The notes below the pieces were generated by a model. It was not told the DNA's origin. It searched no databases and saw only the letters and a list, made by a program, of their open reading frames with translations. Shown piece by piece: positions 23,778 to 35,888 of a stretch of 64,000 nt of DNA. Position numbers and translations under genes: made by a program. Position 1 is the stretch's first letter, and each line of letters opens with the position of its first letter. The stretch covers positions 64,020,697 through 64,084,696 of the forward strand of contig NC_054741.1 in the NCBI RefSeq assembly GCF_018143015.1, in the 5' to 3' direction. This DNA is from Lytechinus variegatus. Its lineage: Eukaryota; Echinodermata; Echinoidea; Temnopleuroida; Toxopneustidae.

Positions 23778-24981
23778 AGTGGCGTACCGTGGGTAGAGGC
23801 ATGGGGGGGCAATCCCAGGAAAAATTTAAGTCACAATAGCCAGGTATACTGACATATTAGAGACATTTTAACATGTTTAAAACTGTGTCATTTAAACTTA
23901 TAAAGGATATGTACACTGTTAAACAACCCGTGATTTTACAGAGAAATAAAAGAAGATTTTGCAGAAAGCAAATACAGAATCATTCTGTAAATTCATAAAA
24001 CATGATTTTTTTTCTGCAATTTAACAGAACAGGTCTGTTTAAAAGGTGAAAAGACTGTTTTATTCAAGGAAATTTGTAAGATGCCATACACCAAATACCA
24101 ATTTCCTGTAAGATTACGCAATCTGTTAAGATTATAGGTGTTCTCGAGACTCTGCTGCAGGAACTTCTTTTATTTCAAGGATAAATTTTCTAACAGTGTA
24201 TCTCACTGATCAAATATTGCGCGCGCTAAGCGCGAGCTGATTTTTTTTATTCAGACCTATATAAGCAAATTTTTGTAATCATCATCATACGTACCTGTCT
24301 CAATAAAATAAATCTAAGGCTTGTTTGTAGAAATTAATTGATACTAATCATATTTACTAAAATAATGCGAGTACGGCAGCGAGATAAGAATTGTCGACAT
24401 TCACACCAGAAAAAAAAGGACATTTAAGGATTGTTTCGGAATTTATGAAAAGCAGACATCACCAATCCACTAATTGAACGTAAGCACGGACTGGAAATGT
24501 TTTATATTCAGACACTAAAATAGGGCAATCATTTTGAGTGGTCATGAAAAGAAGCAGATGTAACTACATAAAATAATAACAGCTCGAAGTGCAAGGAAAT
24601 ATATTTTGTGTATAAAATGGATCTTTTAGTACCATTATCCCTTTGAATGGGATTATTTATCTCATTTCATTCTAAGTGCTAATTTAGCACTTAATGTTCT
24701 TGTATAGTGACTGCACCTTGAAAGCTGATTTAATCATTCAAATTTGAACTAGAAAACCAGCACTGCGCAAAGTGCAGTCAGTATACAAGGACATCAAGTG
24801 CTAAATTAGCACTTTATATTTTAGAGTGTAAATGGACAATGCGAGAACCGAGAGTGATTAATGCATATACCCTAAAGTAAATTATGTTTCATAAAGTTAT
24901 GAAAAAAAATTATGTAATATTTATTTGGGGGGGGGGGTTGATTGGAGGTGGGGGCGTGTGGCCCTCGTATTTACGCCACTG
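23778..24981. mobile_element. hAT-like non-autonomous element abutting the TLR stop codon
   Basis: Ends AGTGGCGTA (23778) and TACGCCACT (ending ~24979) are inverted and flanked by near-identical TGGGGGTAC / TGGGGTAC, suggesting an 8-bp target duplication. CAGTGGCG-type ends and 8-bp duplications fit hAT. The interior is non-coding, has AGCGCGAGCT words near 24230, an AATAAA at 23943-23948, and contains a nested palindromic MITE (24668-24828). It starts ~16 bases after the TLR stop. Confidence 0.7.
24668..24828. repeat. Palindromic MITE, AGTGCTAATTTAGCACT family (copy 2)
   Basis: Same foldback as 20201-20369, with AAGTGCTAATTTAGCACTTA and AAGTGCTAAATTAGCACTT arms and a central TTCAAATTTGAA. 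It is inserted inside the hAT-like element downstream of the TLR. Confidence 0.85.
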
Positions 24982-25123
24982 TGGGGTACAGAAAAGGACC
25001 GACGGCAGAGTCAGTACTTGAAAAAAATATACTCATGTTAACTGTAGCCCAAATTTACATTAGAATCGTATAAATAAGGAAGTAGACCTCAAAGATTTTT
25101 TAAGTATTGTAAATAAGTTTTTC

Positions 25124-25203
25124 TCTTCTTCTTCTCCTCCTCCTCCTCCCTTTCTTCTTCTTCTTCCTCTTCTTCTTCTCCCACTTCTTTCCTCTTCCTC
25201 TTT
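25124..25203. repeat. CTT/CTC-rich simple repeat
   Basis: Eighty bases of TTCTTC and CCTCCT triplets, a pyrimidine run on the + strand. Confidence 0.9.
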
Positions 25204-26039
25204 GTGAATATGACAGAACACCACTCAATAACTAATCAACCGTCAAAAAGGGACTTATCATAATTGTATGATGCTTATTTTTTGCCTTGATTCCCTAAAT
25301 TTATTTTTGTTTTATAATCAAAGATCCATGGCAAATTTTGTATTTTCGGAAAGTAAATACGATACTACTGGCTTTCTGTTTATTGGAATTATGATTGCGA
25401 TCAGAGTCAAATATATTACTCTTTTTTTTAAGTTGAGTCACACCCTGAGATATTTCATCAAAAGATGAATTAACAAAATAAGTGGGTCAGAGGTCCAAAC
25501 AATAAATATGGACACTATTTGTTAAAAGCGCCTGGAATTTAATTTGATTATTCATATTAATGGAAACTTCTAATACATCATTAAAATATAATTTCAACTA
25601 AGTCTGAAAGAGGAGAGTAGGACTCCAACAAATTTAATATTTACAATTAAGGCATTCCAATTGTAATTTAGCAACGTGCAAATATTTGCTTGATGACGTC
25701 ATCATTTAGATGAAATAGATATAGACCTAAAAATATCATTTACTGTTGAAGGGTCGATTATAATCATAATTCGCTATGTCGTCTTCGAAACATCAAAACC
25801 ATGTTGACCCACAATTGAAGTGAAGGAAATTTGATTTGAATTCGCAACAAACAAAACTAGTAGTTTTTCCCCCGTTTTTTATTTCTTCAGCTAATAATGA
25901 TGTCAAAATTTTGTTGGTTGATTGGATATTTGAGAGGCGGATTATATATTTTACAATTTGTTTGTATATTTATCAAGAACTGGGCAACATTAACCCCCCC
26001 CCCATTATTTATGTAAAGGGTCTGACTCTGGGTGTGGTG

Positions 26040-27570
26040 TCACCAATTTGGTGACATTCGTAATTCCGGAGGTTCGTTATTCAGAAGGTTCGAATATTCA
26101 GAAGGTTCATTATTCCGAAGTTCGTCATTCCGAAGGTTCGTTAACCTGGAAAAAAATAATGAAAATGAATGTTCGTTAATCCGAAAAGTGAAATAATCTG
26201 TGGCGAAGCCGGGGGGGGGGGAGAGGCTGGGACGAGGAGGGGGGGGGGGGGGTTGAAGCACCGTTTCATTTTCAATTGTTATGAATGGAGGATGGGAAGG
26301 CAGGGGGTGGGCAAAGTCAAAAAGGGCATTGTGGTCATTTTAACCATAAGATTATCATCTGTGTTATGTCGCTGTATGTTTTTAATAATTAAGTTGAGCA
26401 AAGCCTTTTGAAGTGATTTATGATTATTATTATACATTAAGGCTTTTTACGCGGTTTGGAAAAATTTTCAAATCTGAAGTCTTAAAACTCGCTTTTTGGT
26501 CAATTATGGGGTTAATTAGGCCATACTGTTGAAAGGGTATCACGCGCGAGATGTTGCGAGCGCTTATCGCAAGCTAAAACTTGTGGAAATTTTAATAGGA
26601 AATGAAAATTAAATTCCGAGCAGTTCTCGTTATTATGAAAAAGATGTTTATCTAACATAGAGATGTATATATCTCTATGTTATCTAACCAAAGCATTAAC
26701 GCAAACACGATACGCGAGCTGAAAATTTAGGATATTCCATATAAATAGAAATTCTAAGCATTCAAGAAAAAGGATGAGTTCCATCAACATAATAATTGAG
26801 GAGAGCGTGAAGCGTGAGCATAAAAAAAAGAGATTTTCTAACCTGAAATTTATTATGTTGTACTTCAAAAAAGTATTTAGTTTAGAAAAGGGGCACATTT
26901 CATTTTGAATTTTAAAAAAGCATTTCCCCTTTTGAAAGGGCATTTTTTTTTAACATCACCATGCAGCAGAAGCTGATAAAAATGACATCCCTCCTCTAAA
27001 AAAATCCCCTAATCTTGTGGTCACATGTGACCAACATTATTCTTAATCCATTCGCTCGATCAAGCAGCAACATGCTTAGATCAATGAAAAATCAAAATTA
27101 AGATGTTTGATCCAAGTGCCAATTCTTGAAGCAATACAGTCAAGCTTGGACTACAAAATGCACATGCATAATCCTCCGTTGAAACTATTACTGCATTAAA
27201 TCATGTTATTTCTTAATTATAACACCGTTTTTGTTACAAAAATTAATTAACTTCATTTTCGGATAAACGAACCATTTTTGGACGAACTAACCTTCGGATT
27301 ATATAACGAACCTTATTTTGTTTTCGGACTAACGATCCTTTGGAATAACTAATCTTATTTCGTTTTCAGGTTAACGAGCCTTCAATATAACGAACCTTAT
27401 TTCGTTTTCGGATAAACGAACCTTCGGAAGAACGATCCCTATATTGTTTTCGGATTAACAAACCACTGATCTTTTTCGTATTAACGAACATCGAGGTATA
27501 GGCAATGTACCTGTTTTTTAGTCGGAATTACGAACACTCGAAATAAAGAACTTTCGAAATTACATTAGCT
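26040..27570. mobile_element. Foldback element built of GGTTCGTTATTCCGAA units
   Basis: The left part (26050-26190) has at least five ~16-base units of the form GGTTCGTTATTCCGAA in direct repeat. The right part (27250-27560) has about eight units in the opposite orientation (TTCGGA.TAACGAACCTTA). ATTCGTAATTCCG near 26055 mirrors CGGAATTACGAACAC at the right. The middle contains G-runs and AGCG/GCGAG words but no open frame. This is a long inverted-repeat, non-coding element. Confidence 0.65.
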
Positions 27571-28710
27571 TGATTAGAACAAGTACTTTAAACCTTTGTA
27601 GTTATGATGATTCATCTATTTTAAGCTAAACATTTTTAGTGTTGTAAAATGAATAATCTCTCTACATGTATATTATTTTAAAACATTGTTCATTTTAACA
27701 TTTCCGCTGACCATTGTGTAGCTAAAAGTTTCTGAATGGCGTTTTCGTTTCCTGTTTGTCTAGATAGCCTATATGAACCGAATCCAAGAGTGATTACTTT
27801 TGAATGGGAACATTTTCCTTATAAGAAAGATAATAATAGGTTTAGTCTGATAACTATATTTTAAAGTAAAAGAGGAAAGGAGAGCGAAGAAAACAATATG
27901 TTTAGTATTTGAAGAATATCATCGAGTATGTTTTCAGCATATTCACGATTTCCGATACTCGACAACTCTTTTGTTTTTTCCTATTATTGGTCGACATTTT
28001 GTACATTTTATAAAGTTGGAACGTCGATCAACAGTTGATCGACAAACAATTTTGTCGCACATTTTTACTCAGTCGTTCTGTCAATAAAAAAAAATCATTT
28101 TCGAACATATTTTAGGCGATGAATGTGTGATATAGAGGAATAACCCCCCTCCTGTTCGTTAATTGAATTGTGTAAATTAAGCAAGGCCTATATGATATGA
28201 TGTGCTTTATATTTTATTTTTCAAAACACCAAAGAATAGTTTGATGTGTATTCATGTCTTGTATTATGAAACTATATGACAATGTATTTTTCCTTATGTG
28301 CTTTAATTCTTTAATAGTGAAGTGAATAAATTAAACATGCAAGTGTAAAGGATAAAGGATTTCAAAGAGAGCACTGTATTCATCACTCTTAAATATGAAG
28401 ACGTCATAAGTTCTTCAAAATTACTAGTCTAGAAGTTGAGGATAGTTCATGAATACACTCTGTTTTTAATGTTTTCCAGATATAACTCTGTCTGTGTAGC
28501 AGGGGTATTGTCACTAAAGTGATTGTACATTTCATGAAATGATTCCCTGCGTTTGCGTCAATGGCAATCTGTCTTTTCGAAGATCGGATATTATTTCCAA
28601 CTTGGAATATAATAATCATATAATCACCACCATTTTCACCATCTCCACCGCTATCAACAACAAGATTATCTACAATGAGATGATATGATGATGATGATGT
28701 TTTAACTGAT

Positions 28711-28890
28711 TTCTAAGAAAGAATGAATGCTTGCAAGCAACCAGAGACGGACGGTTTAAGGTCCTCTCCGAAGGACCCTGTAATGAGGATTAATGCGTGT
28801 TACCAAAGGGCACTGGCGCACCAATTGGGAATCGAACTCGGGTCACCGGGATCCGAAACCCCGCTCTACCGACTGAGCTATTGCGCCTCG
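28711..28890 (-). mobile_element. tRNA-headed SINE, family C (copy 1)
   Basis: On the - strand the head is a tRNA-like GCGCAATAGCTCAGTCGGTA with B box GGGTTCGATTCCC-like GAGTTCGATTCCC, followed by GTGCGCCAGTGCCC and GGTCCTTCGGAGAGGACC, a shared body hairpin. The element matches 37161-37358, which lies in the opposite orientation. Confidence 0.8.
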
Positions 28891-30246
28891 AACAATATCA
28901 TCATCACCATCATCCTCTTCTTCCTAATCATCATCATCACTACCATACCTTCATCGTCACCATCTTTTTCTCAAACAGCATCATCTTCATCATCTTCATC
29001 ATCACCATGCATTTGTGACACAGGAGACTCAATTTCACCGATCACCTCGGCACCTATAGCCAACACAAGGGTACTACTGCTGAGGTAATTAGAGCGGGGG
29101 GGGGGGGGTCACTGGCATCATCATTCACCAACATCATCTTCATCCCGTTCAACACCACCCCTATCAATAGCAATATTTTTTTCAACATCATTGCAAAGAT
29201 ATTTATCCATATTCTAGCCAGCACTTTTCAAACTATAAGAATCAAAATGTGAAACAGGAATTCCCCTTTCGTGGTTTACAGGTATGCAGGTGTCGTTTTG
29301 CAATCACATGACTATTCATGATGAAACCAGAACACTTTCAGGTGACATGTAAACTACGTAATGTCTGTGTCAAATTAGGAGAATGTGGATTTAGGTGATA
29401 AATGTAATTGGGTTGAAATGTACATTGGATGTTCTACGTACACATCGTGAAATGGTATATTTTGAAAAATGGAAGAAATGAAAAAGAAATAAAGGAAAAA
29501 AGAAAGAATATCAAAACAACAAATAAAACTGACATATGAATAAATCTACGTCATACAAGAATGAATGTCCAATAACCATAAATATTTGTATATATGTTCT
29601 GTATTTTTATTGAAATTTGGACTCAAGATGCAGAGATCTTAAAAAGCAATATTAACAATTTATGACTAGCCATTCTTAATAATGCATTGTTATCAATGTT
29701 TTTTCCCCATGCCTAGCCAAAAATAAACATAACAATTGCTAGTACAATGGATACACGCAACAAAAAATGTGAGTGTTGAGGGGGTGGAGAGGAGTGGGGA
29801 GGCAACGACAGGGGTACCTTCGACCAAAAGTATTTGCCCTATTGCAATACAAGTTATGACATAGTAGTGTATGATCAGTTATCTCATTGAACAAACTGAC
29901 TACTTCGTGATTTATATCACTAATTACCTTTAGTGGAAGTCGTTAAGCAGGCCCAATTACCAATAAATTGACTTTTATTTCACTCATTGAAGTTAACCCA
30001 TCATTGTTGATTGAAAATCAGCTCAATGAGCTGTAAACAAACTTCATAAGACTTAGTGAACTCGTCTCTATAACTTTTCTTCACAGCTACAAGATCCAAG
30101 TCAGTGCTATCACTGCTTGATATTATCCTAGTCATCCTGTTCAATGTATTATACATATATAAAATTGCATCTTTACGGTGTTTTTGAAATGTTTATATAG
30201 AGAGATGGAATCTAATTAAAGTAATTTGGAATGAAACCAAAAAAAT

Positions 30247-30326
30247 ATATCTGAATAAGAAAATGAAAACAATTTGATATTGTATTATATCTGAATAAGA
30301 AAATGAAAACAATTTGATATTGTATT
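30247..30326. repeat. Perfect 40-bp tandem duplication
   Basis: Units 30247-30286 and 30287-30326 are identical (beginning ATATCTGAATAAGAAAATGA). Perfect identity suggests a recent event. Confidence 0.95.
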
Positions 30327-32689
30327 TAATGAGAGAGAAAAAAGTGAAAATTCATGAGTGCCAAAATGTAAATATAACAGTATTCTACCTTTTCTTGCTT
30401 CATTAAGGAATAACAAGGGAAGGTAGACATCCTGTTAATTTGACAATGGTACGTGTTTAGGGAAACCATGACAAGGTTAAGACTTCCTTTAAGAATTTCA
30501 ATTCATGGATTTTTTTTTTCAAACCACAATGATCATGAGATGTCGTTATTTCCTGTTCTCTTGAAATGCTAAAAGGAAGTTTATGACAAAGCTCACATTT
30601 CCACTGAGTAAAAAGCAAAATTTTCCTGTCATCCACTGTCATAATGAACTGTTCTTGTAGAGTGCATTATACCAATCAAAATGTCTCAATGTGTATCAGG
30701 AAAATTAAAGAAGAAAAGATGAGGGAAAGCTGATATGGTAATGCTCTGATGGGTACAGTTATCATTTCAATAAATGTTTTCAAAGCAGATTTGAATTGTC
30801 TAATTGTATAGACTTTCCTTAAAGTGTTCAGGATGTTATTCCAGAGTTCTGGCGCTTAATGCACAAACCTGTTTAGCTTTTCATATAAAACCAATACTAT
30901 GTCTTGCCCTACATATCTTTTACATAATGGCATGACAAGGCAAAAAAACTTAGTCAGCTGAGCTTTCGATTCCACGTAATATTTCAGAACACATTTAGAA
31001 TAGTGGTTTCGTGTTTTGGGTGTTTTTTTTATATAAAATGTTCATTTAATTTCATACCCAAGGCATGTAAAAGGACACAAATGGATAACATATTCAAGGA
31101 ACTGGATTACGATACTCATGTGTGTGATCTTGTAAGGACAAGTGTTCCTGCCAAAGACTTGGTTAAGAAGTCGAGCGCCCCTTTCATTAAGATGTGAAAA
31201 GTACCAGCAACTTATATTTGTATGGTGTTTCATTTGCTCCTATTTGCCATTGCAAGGAAGTATGTTACAAAGTCATGACTTCCTTCTAGCCTTATCTCAT
31301 GAAACAGACAATTGACCAAAACATGGATAATACAAATGATATCTATATCTGGCACTATTCCAAATTATCTCTCTGGAGCCAGCTTAAGCAAAAATGTTAA
31401 ATGGAATTTTAAAAAAAAATAGATCGGAGTCTAAAAATACAAAGCTCACCGTAGGGGCTATTTTCATAATTAACTAACGATTATGACACTTATTGATTTG
31501 CATTTACGTTTCCTTTTCCTCAGCCCAACATTTTGAAACACTCAATCATAAATGTTCTTCGCAAACACTTTCAAGGAGTCCTGTTTTTAACCTTTTTTGT
31601 GGCGCATGTTATGTTGACCTTGGAGTGGATAAGTTGGGAGCGCTATTCAAAATGACTATCGAGTTGTCATTTTGCATTTTTTTATCAAACCGGTACAGCA
31701 TCATTTAAAGACGCTTTAATAGAATCAATGTCACGTTTATGCTTCCCCAGAAACATAAACAATGATTTCCAATCAGAGCTTGAATAAAAATACGAGAGTA
31801 GGCAACGATAGTTTGAAATAGATATACATCAAAAGAATGATTTGAGCATGAAAAAAGGAAATGTAGACAACACTACAGACAGGTGGGCACTATAAACGCA
31901 GAGTGTTTAAAAATTTTCTACTTTTATTAATTTGCTTTCATACAATTAGCTTTTTACTATAGCTAAAGCACTAAATGGAGATAAGTGTACTATCAAAATT
32001 ATCTTCTACAAGTCTGTAACATGCCTTATATAAATCATGAGTGCAATATATGAGGATTTAAAATGAATTACAGTGTAGTGTATTAAATCATTTATGGAAC
32101 ATTCCATTACTTTTCTTGGGGGGTGTTATAAATAGTTTGCATGACCAAACAAACTGTTGTGGTCATAACTGACAGACTAGTAGAGAGGTACTGTGATGGT
32201 ATACTGTAGCTCTCCACACCACTTCAATCTGAAACTTGAGCTAGACTCGTCTCAAGACCCACTGCTGATAGCTATGTCAATTAGTGTCTGTATCTGCAGA
32301 CTAGGGAATAAACATGCCTCCCATCACCCAAGAACTTATAAAACATGGGCCTGAAGTAATGACGCAGTAAACTTCTTACGTCTTATCATAAACAATTGTT
32401 TGACGGGTCAAATATAATTGATCACACTTAACGTAATCAATTAACAAAAAAATATCATACATATAGCGTATCATTCAAAATACAATTTATTTTATTTTAC
32501 TAAGGAAATACAGAATGTATGCACAGAAAACAAATGAAAGAAACTTAAAGTGTACCAAGCATCTACATGTACAAATATAATTTCATATATTAGAACCTAT
32601 ACTTTACCTAAAAGAGCATTATCAAGCATTTTGGGGGTAATTAGATTACAAGGATGAATGAAGGACAAGTGGAATGCCTCTGGCGGTCT

Positions 32690-33185
32690 CACCTGCATCA
32701 CGCGATTCAATATAGCAGCAGTGCTGACTTTGAAAACTACTGTAACTCGCAAAAGATGTTCAGTGATACTTGGTTACTCTTATTTCCACGTTTTATGAAC
32801 TAGACCAATACACTTACAGAGATATGATGGTAATTCAACAAATACCCCCCAACGTGGCCAAAGTTCATTGACCTTACATGACCTTTGACCTTGATCATGT
32901 GACCTGAAACTTGCACAGGATGTTCAGTAATACTTGATTACTATTATGTCCAAGTTTCATGAATCAGATCCATAAACTTTCAAAGTTATGATGGTAATTC
33001 AACAGATACCCCCAATTCGGCCAAAGTTCATTGACCCTAAATGACCTTTGACCTAGGTCATGTGACATGAAACTCATGCAAGATGTTCAGCGATACTTGA
33101 TTAACCTTATGTATAAGTTTCATGAACTAGGTCCATACATTTTCTAAGTTATGATGACATTTCAAAAACTTAACCTTAGGTACTA
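32690..33185. repeat. Tandem ~160-bp repeat carrying TGACCTTTGACCT motifs
   Basis: Three diverged units share AGATGTTCAGTGATACTTG, AGTTATGATGGTAATTCAAC, CCCCCAA.GTGGCCAAAG and CATTGACC.TA.ATGACC. The two complete units each include TGACCTTTGACCT (32882-32894 and 33042-33054), followed by TCATGTGAC. The motif is two TGACCT half sites with a one-base spacer. Non-coding. Confidence 0.8.
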
Positions 33186-33188
33186 ACA

Positions 33189-33632
33189 TTGACGATTGGA
33201 TACCATGCATGACCAAAAAAACATTTTTGCTAGGAAAGCTACGTGTTCAGGGTAAAATTTGCGAGGGTGTAAAAATTAAGACTAAAATGTTCTAAAAGGA
33301 TGTACTTTTGCCCCAAGAGTCAACACTACGTGTTTAGAGTACGATCTGGGCAAGATGTGAGGTACGTGGGGCTGTACTAAACCCAATGCTGTGGGTGAAT
33401 TAGGTAGGCCGACGACCGACGTCTGTGACATAACAATAAAAATATCGCTGTACTTGTTTAGGGGGTCAATTCAGGGAACTTGCCAAGAGTATCGTTTTGT
33501 TTCCAATACATGTTAAGGGTATCGTTTCACACGCCAATACTTGTTAAGGGGTGCATTTTTAGAAACCTGAAAATACGTGTTTAGGTGCTTTTCGAGACCC
33601 CATGGTCGCGCATGGTATCCATTCGTCAATGG
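33189..33632. repeat. MITE with inverted ends near CATTGACGATTGGATACCAT
   Basis: Left CATTGACGATTGGATACCAT and right ATGGTATCCATTCGTCAATG are inverted partners (about 30 bases including GCATGACCA / TGGTCGCGC). The inside is filled with variants of TACGTGTTTAGGGT, at least six copies. No open frame. Confidence 0.75.
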
Positions 33633-33926
33633 AAGCTGCCCCCCCCCCTCCCCGGAGTTAAACATAATCCATCATGTAATAATTTTGATTTACAGGTTGT
33701 GTAGGGTCGAAATAATGCCATAAATTTGTCTCAAAACTCAGGAAAACTCTGGAAGTCATGTCAGGAGTTTTGAGGAAGAATGATCTGTGCTTGTGTGAGT
33801 ATCATCTTCATACCCTAAAATGAGAAACAAAAGAGAAGAAATGAAGTTTATTACCTTAAGTTAAGAAACATACAAATATTCTAATATCATACAATTTCTA
33901 GGCAAAGTTAAACAAAAAATACTTCA

Positions 33927-34048
33927 GGGGAGCGTTTCATGAAAGGACATGTCAGATGTTTTACCTGACAGTTACCATAGTAACAGTGCCTCTCAGCCAA
34001 TCAGAATCAAGGAAAGTTGTCACAAAAATGTTGATGACATGCTTCCCT
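33927..34048. repeat. MITE, GGGGAGCGTTTCATGAA family (third location)
   Basis: Left end GGGGAGCGTTTCATGAAAGG, internal CTCTCAGCCAATCAGAATCA, right end GATGACATGCTTCCCT; same family as 9434-9718 and 10097-10243, in opposite internal orientation. Confidence 0.7.
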
Positions 34049-34370
34049 GATCTCTGTAACACTTAGCCAAGCAATTGATGGTAGAACTCATTTTCACAAT
34101 TGATTACATTGACTACAATCAATAGAGAAAATCAATCAATACATCAGAGTCACAGGGGGTGTTGCAAGAAAATATTTGCGATCACTTGCAAATATTCTGT
34201 TGCAATTTTACAACTGATTTTACAACGTTAGCTGTAGCAAATCAGATTAAACTTCTTGTTTCAAGAAGCAAATTTGCAATTAACTGCAAGACTTGTGATT
34301 GATTCAGGGACCAAAAATAAACTTGCAATTGATCGCAAGTTTAGTTTCTTGCGACACCCTATTAGTTTTG
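34049..34370. repeat. Adjacent MITEs of the GTAACAC and GGGTGTTGCAAGAAA families (copies 2)
   Basis: 34049-34152 resembles 16673-16800 (CATTGACTACAATCAAT core). 34154-34370 resembles 16483-16636 (AGGGGGTGTTGCAAGAAAAT at left, AGTTTCTTGCGACACCCT at right). They lie just downstream of DRG1 and could be part of its 3' UTR. Confidence 0.65.
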
Positions 34371-34636
34371 TGTGTGGGACCCACATTGTTTTTTTTAATA
34401 AAAGTAGAAAATCAGAGAAACAACAATGAATGTCTGGTGAAAAAAATCAAATAAAAACAAAGTAAACAATTTTCAACTTAAATTTTGCGATGACACATGT
34501 GAGCTCCTACCCCTGGGATATAAAAATATGGTACATATCAAATCTGAATTCTATAAATTGTCATTCTGCATAAAAATTAGATAAAAATTAAATAAAATGG
34601 ACTAATTATATGATGATTTTGGCATCATTGATCTAC

Positions 34637-35888
34637 TCACTTTTTGACGATCTGTATAACATCCTCATCCTTTAGTACATGTTCTTTACCAACCTTCTGT
34701 GGGTTGTGCTTTACAGACGAGCCCCAGACTAGGGCACTGAGGAGAAAAAGAAGAGACATACATATGATAGTTTAAATTTGGCTTAAGTCAAATTGAAGTT
34801 TCTTCAAATTTATGCATGTCGTAACACATCTGCCACCAAATAGAGGATTGTTGGTTAACCATTTTTTTTCTAAAAAATACAAGATAGCACTCACCACAAA
34901 TAACTATTGATGAAATAAAGAAATATTTGATTGAAAGAATATTCTCTCTAATTTGACCTGTCGATTTTCTGTGACCCTCCACATACGCTAGTCCTTTACC
35001 TTTTTTCTATCATATTTCTAGAAAGGCAAACATTTCGTTTTCATTAACACTTTGTTAATGATTGTTTTCACCTAGTACGTTTTTGTTTTTTTACATTCTT
35101 TTTTATTCCTTCTTTTCTTTCTTTACTGGGCTGGAACATTAAAGATCCAACAGATCTTAAATGTCAGTCCAAACTCGAAGCCTGTTTTGTACATTATTTT
35201 ACTGTATTGTCATTTTTGTTAGTTTGCTTATCATTCTACCTTGCCATTATGTTATTTCTTATTTACCTGAATATATGTTATTTTAATCGAGAAATAAAAT
35301 GAAATGAATTGAATTGAACAAGATGAATACCAAATGCAGGGAAGAATAAAAATTAATCAGTAGAATAATAAGATCCCAATAAATCTGTAGTGTTTATATT
35401 ATCGTTATCACTTTGAAAGAAAAACACAGTGATTACTGCATGGTTTTGAATCTTGAGTACACTGTTTGTTGACCAATTTCTCATTATAAATTGCATATGA
35501 ATGACGTCACAATAATAGTGCAATCTGTGCACATGTATTTAAAATCCTAAAAATTTGTAAGTAGCATTTTCAGAACTCCCAATATTTCTAATGTAAAACG
35601 GGCTGAGTTTGGTCAAGATAAGGAAAGAAATTCAATTTCTCAATAGGAGTATGTAGTAAGATCGTTAAATAGGAAATAAGAAAACTGTGAAAAAGAAAAA
35701 AAAGAGCACACAATGGCTCAGAATGTTTCAGTGCAGGAGCACTGTTGAATGAATGGGTTTCTTACTGTTTAAGTTCTTTGAGGATACTCTTGTGAAGGTT
35801 GTTACAGAATTCTTCCACAGTGCAGTTTTCACTCTTGAGAACGATGGGAGCCTCATAATCTGGCAACTGACCTTTAGGCTTGGTGTAT
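34637..35888 (-). CDS. DRG1: DRG1 exons 10-11: TGS domain and C-terminus
   Basis: Exons 35888-35766 and 34736-34637 give [17 protein letters not shown], then [20 protein letters not shown] and EDVIQIVKK. This is the ubiquitin-like TGS domain that follows the G domain in all DRG proteins. The junction splits a His codon. The intron between them (34737-35765) contains a probable LINE 3' end (35100-35322). Confidence 0.95.

Larger units (their letters stand above)
24982..34636. other. Gene-poor intergenic DNA between the TLR and DRG1
   Basis: Nearly 10 kb in which no coding gene can be supported. Identified content is the foldback block 26040-27570, a SINE at 28711-28890, tandem repeats and MITEs between 32680 and 34370, and simple repeats. 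Stretches such as 29100-32600 show nothing recognisable. The right end includes the DRG1 3' UTR. Confidence 0.6.

Noticed and set aside
28000-32600. CRISPR-like or operon-like organisation in the gap
   Set aside because: The genome is eukaryotic, repeats here are few and irregular, and no nuclease-like gene is present.
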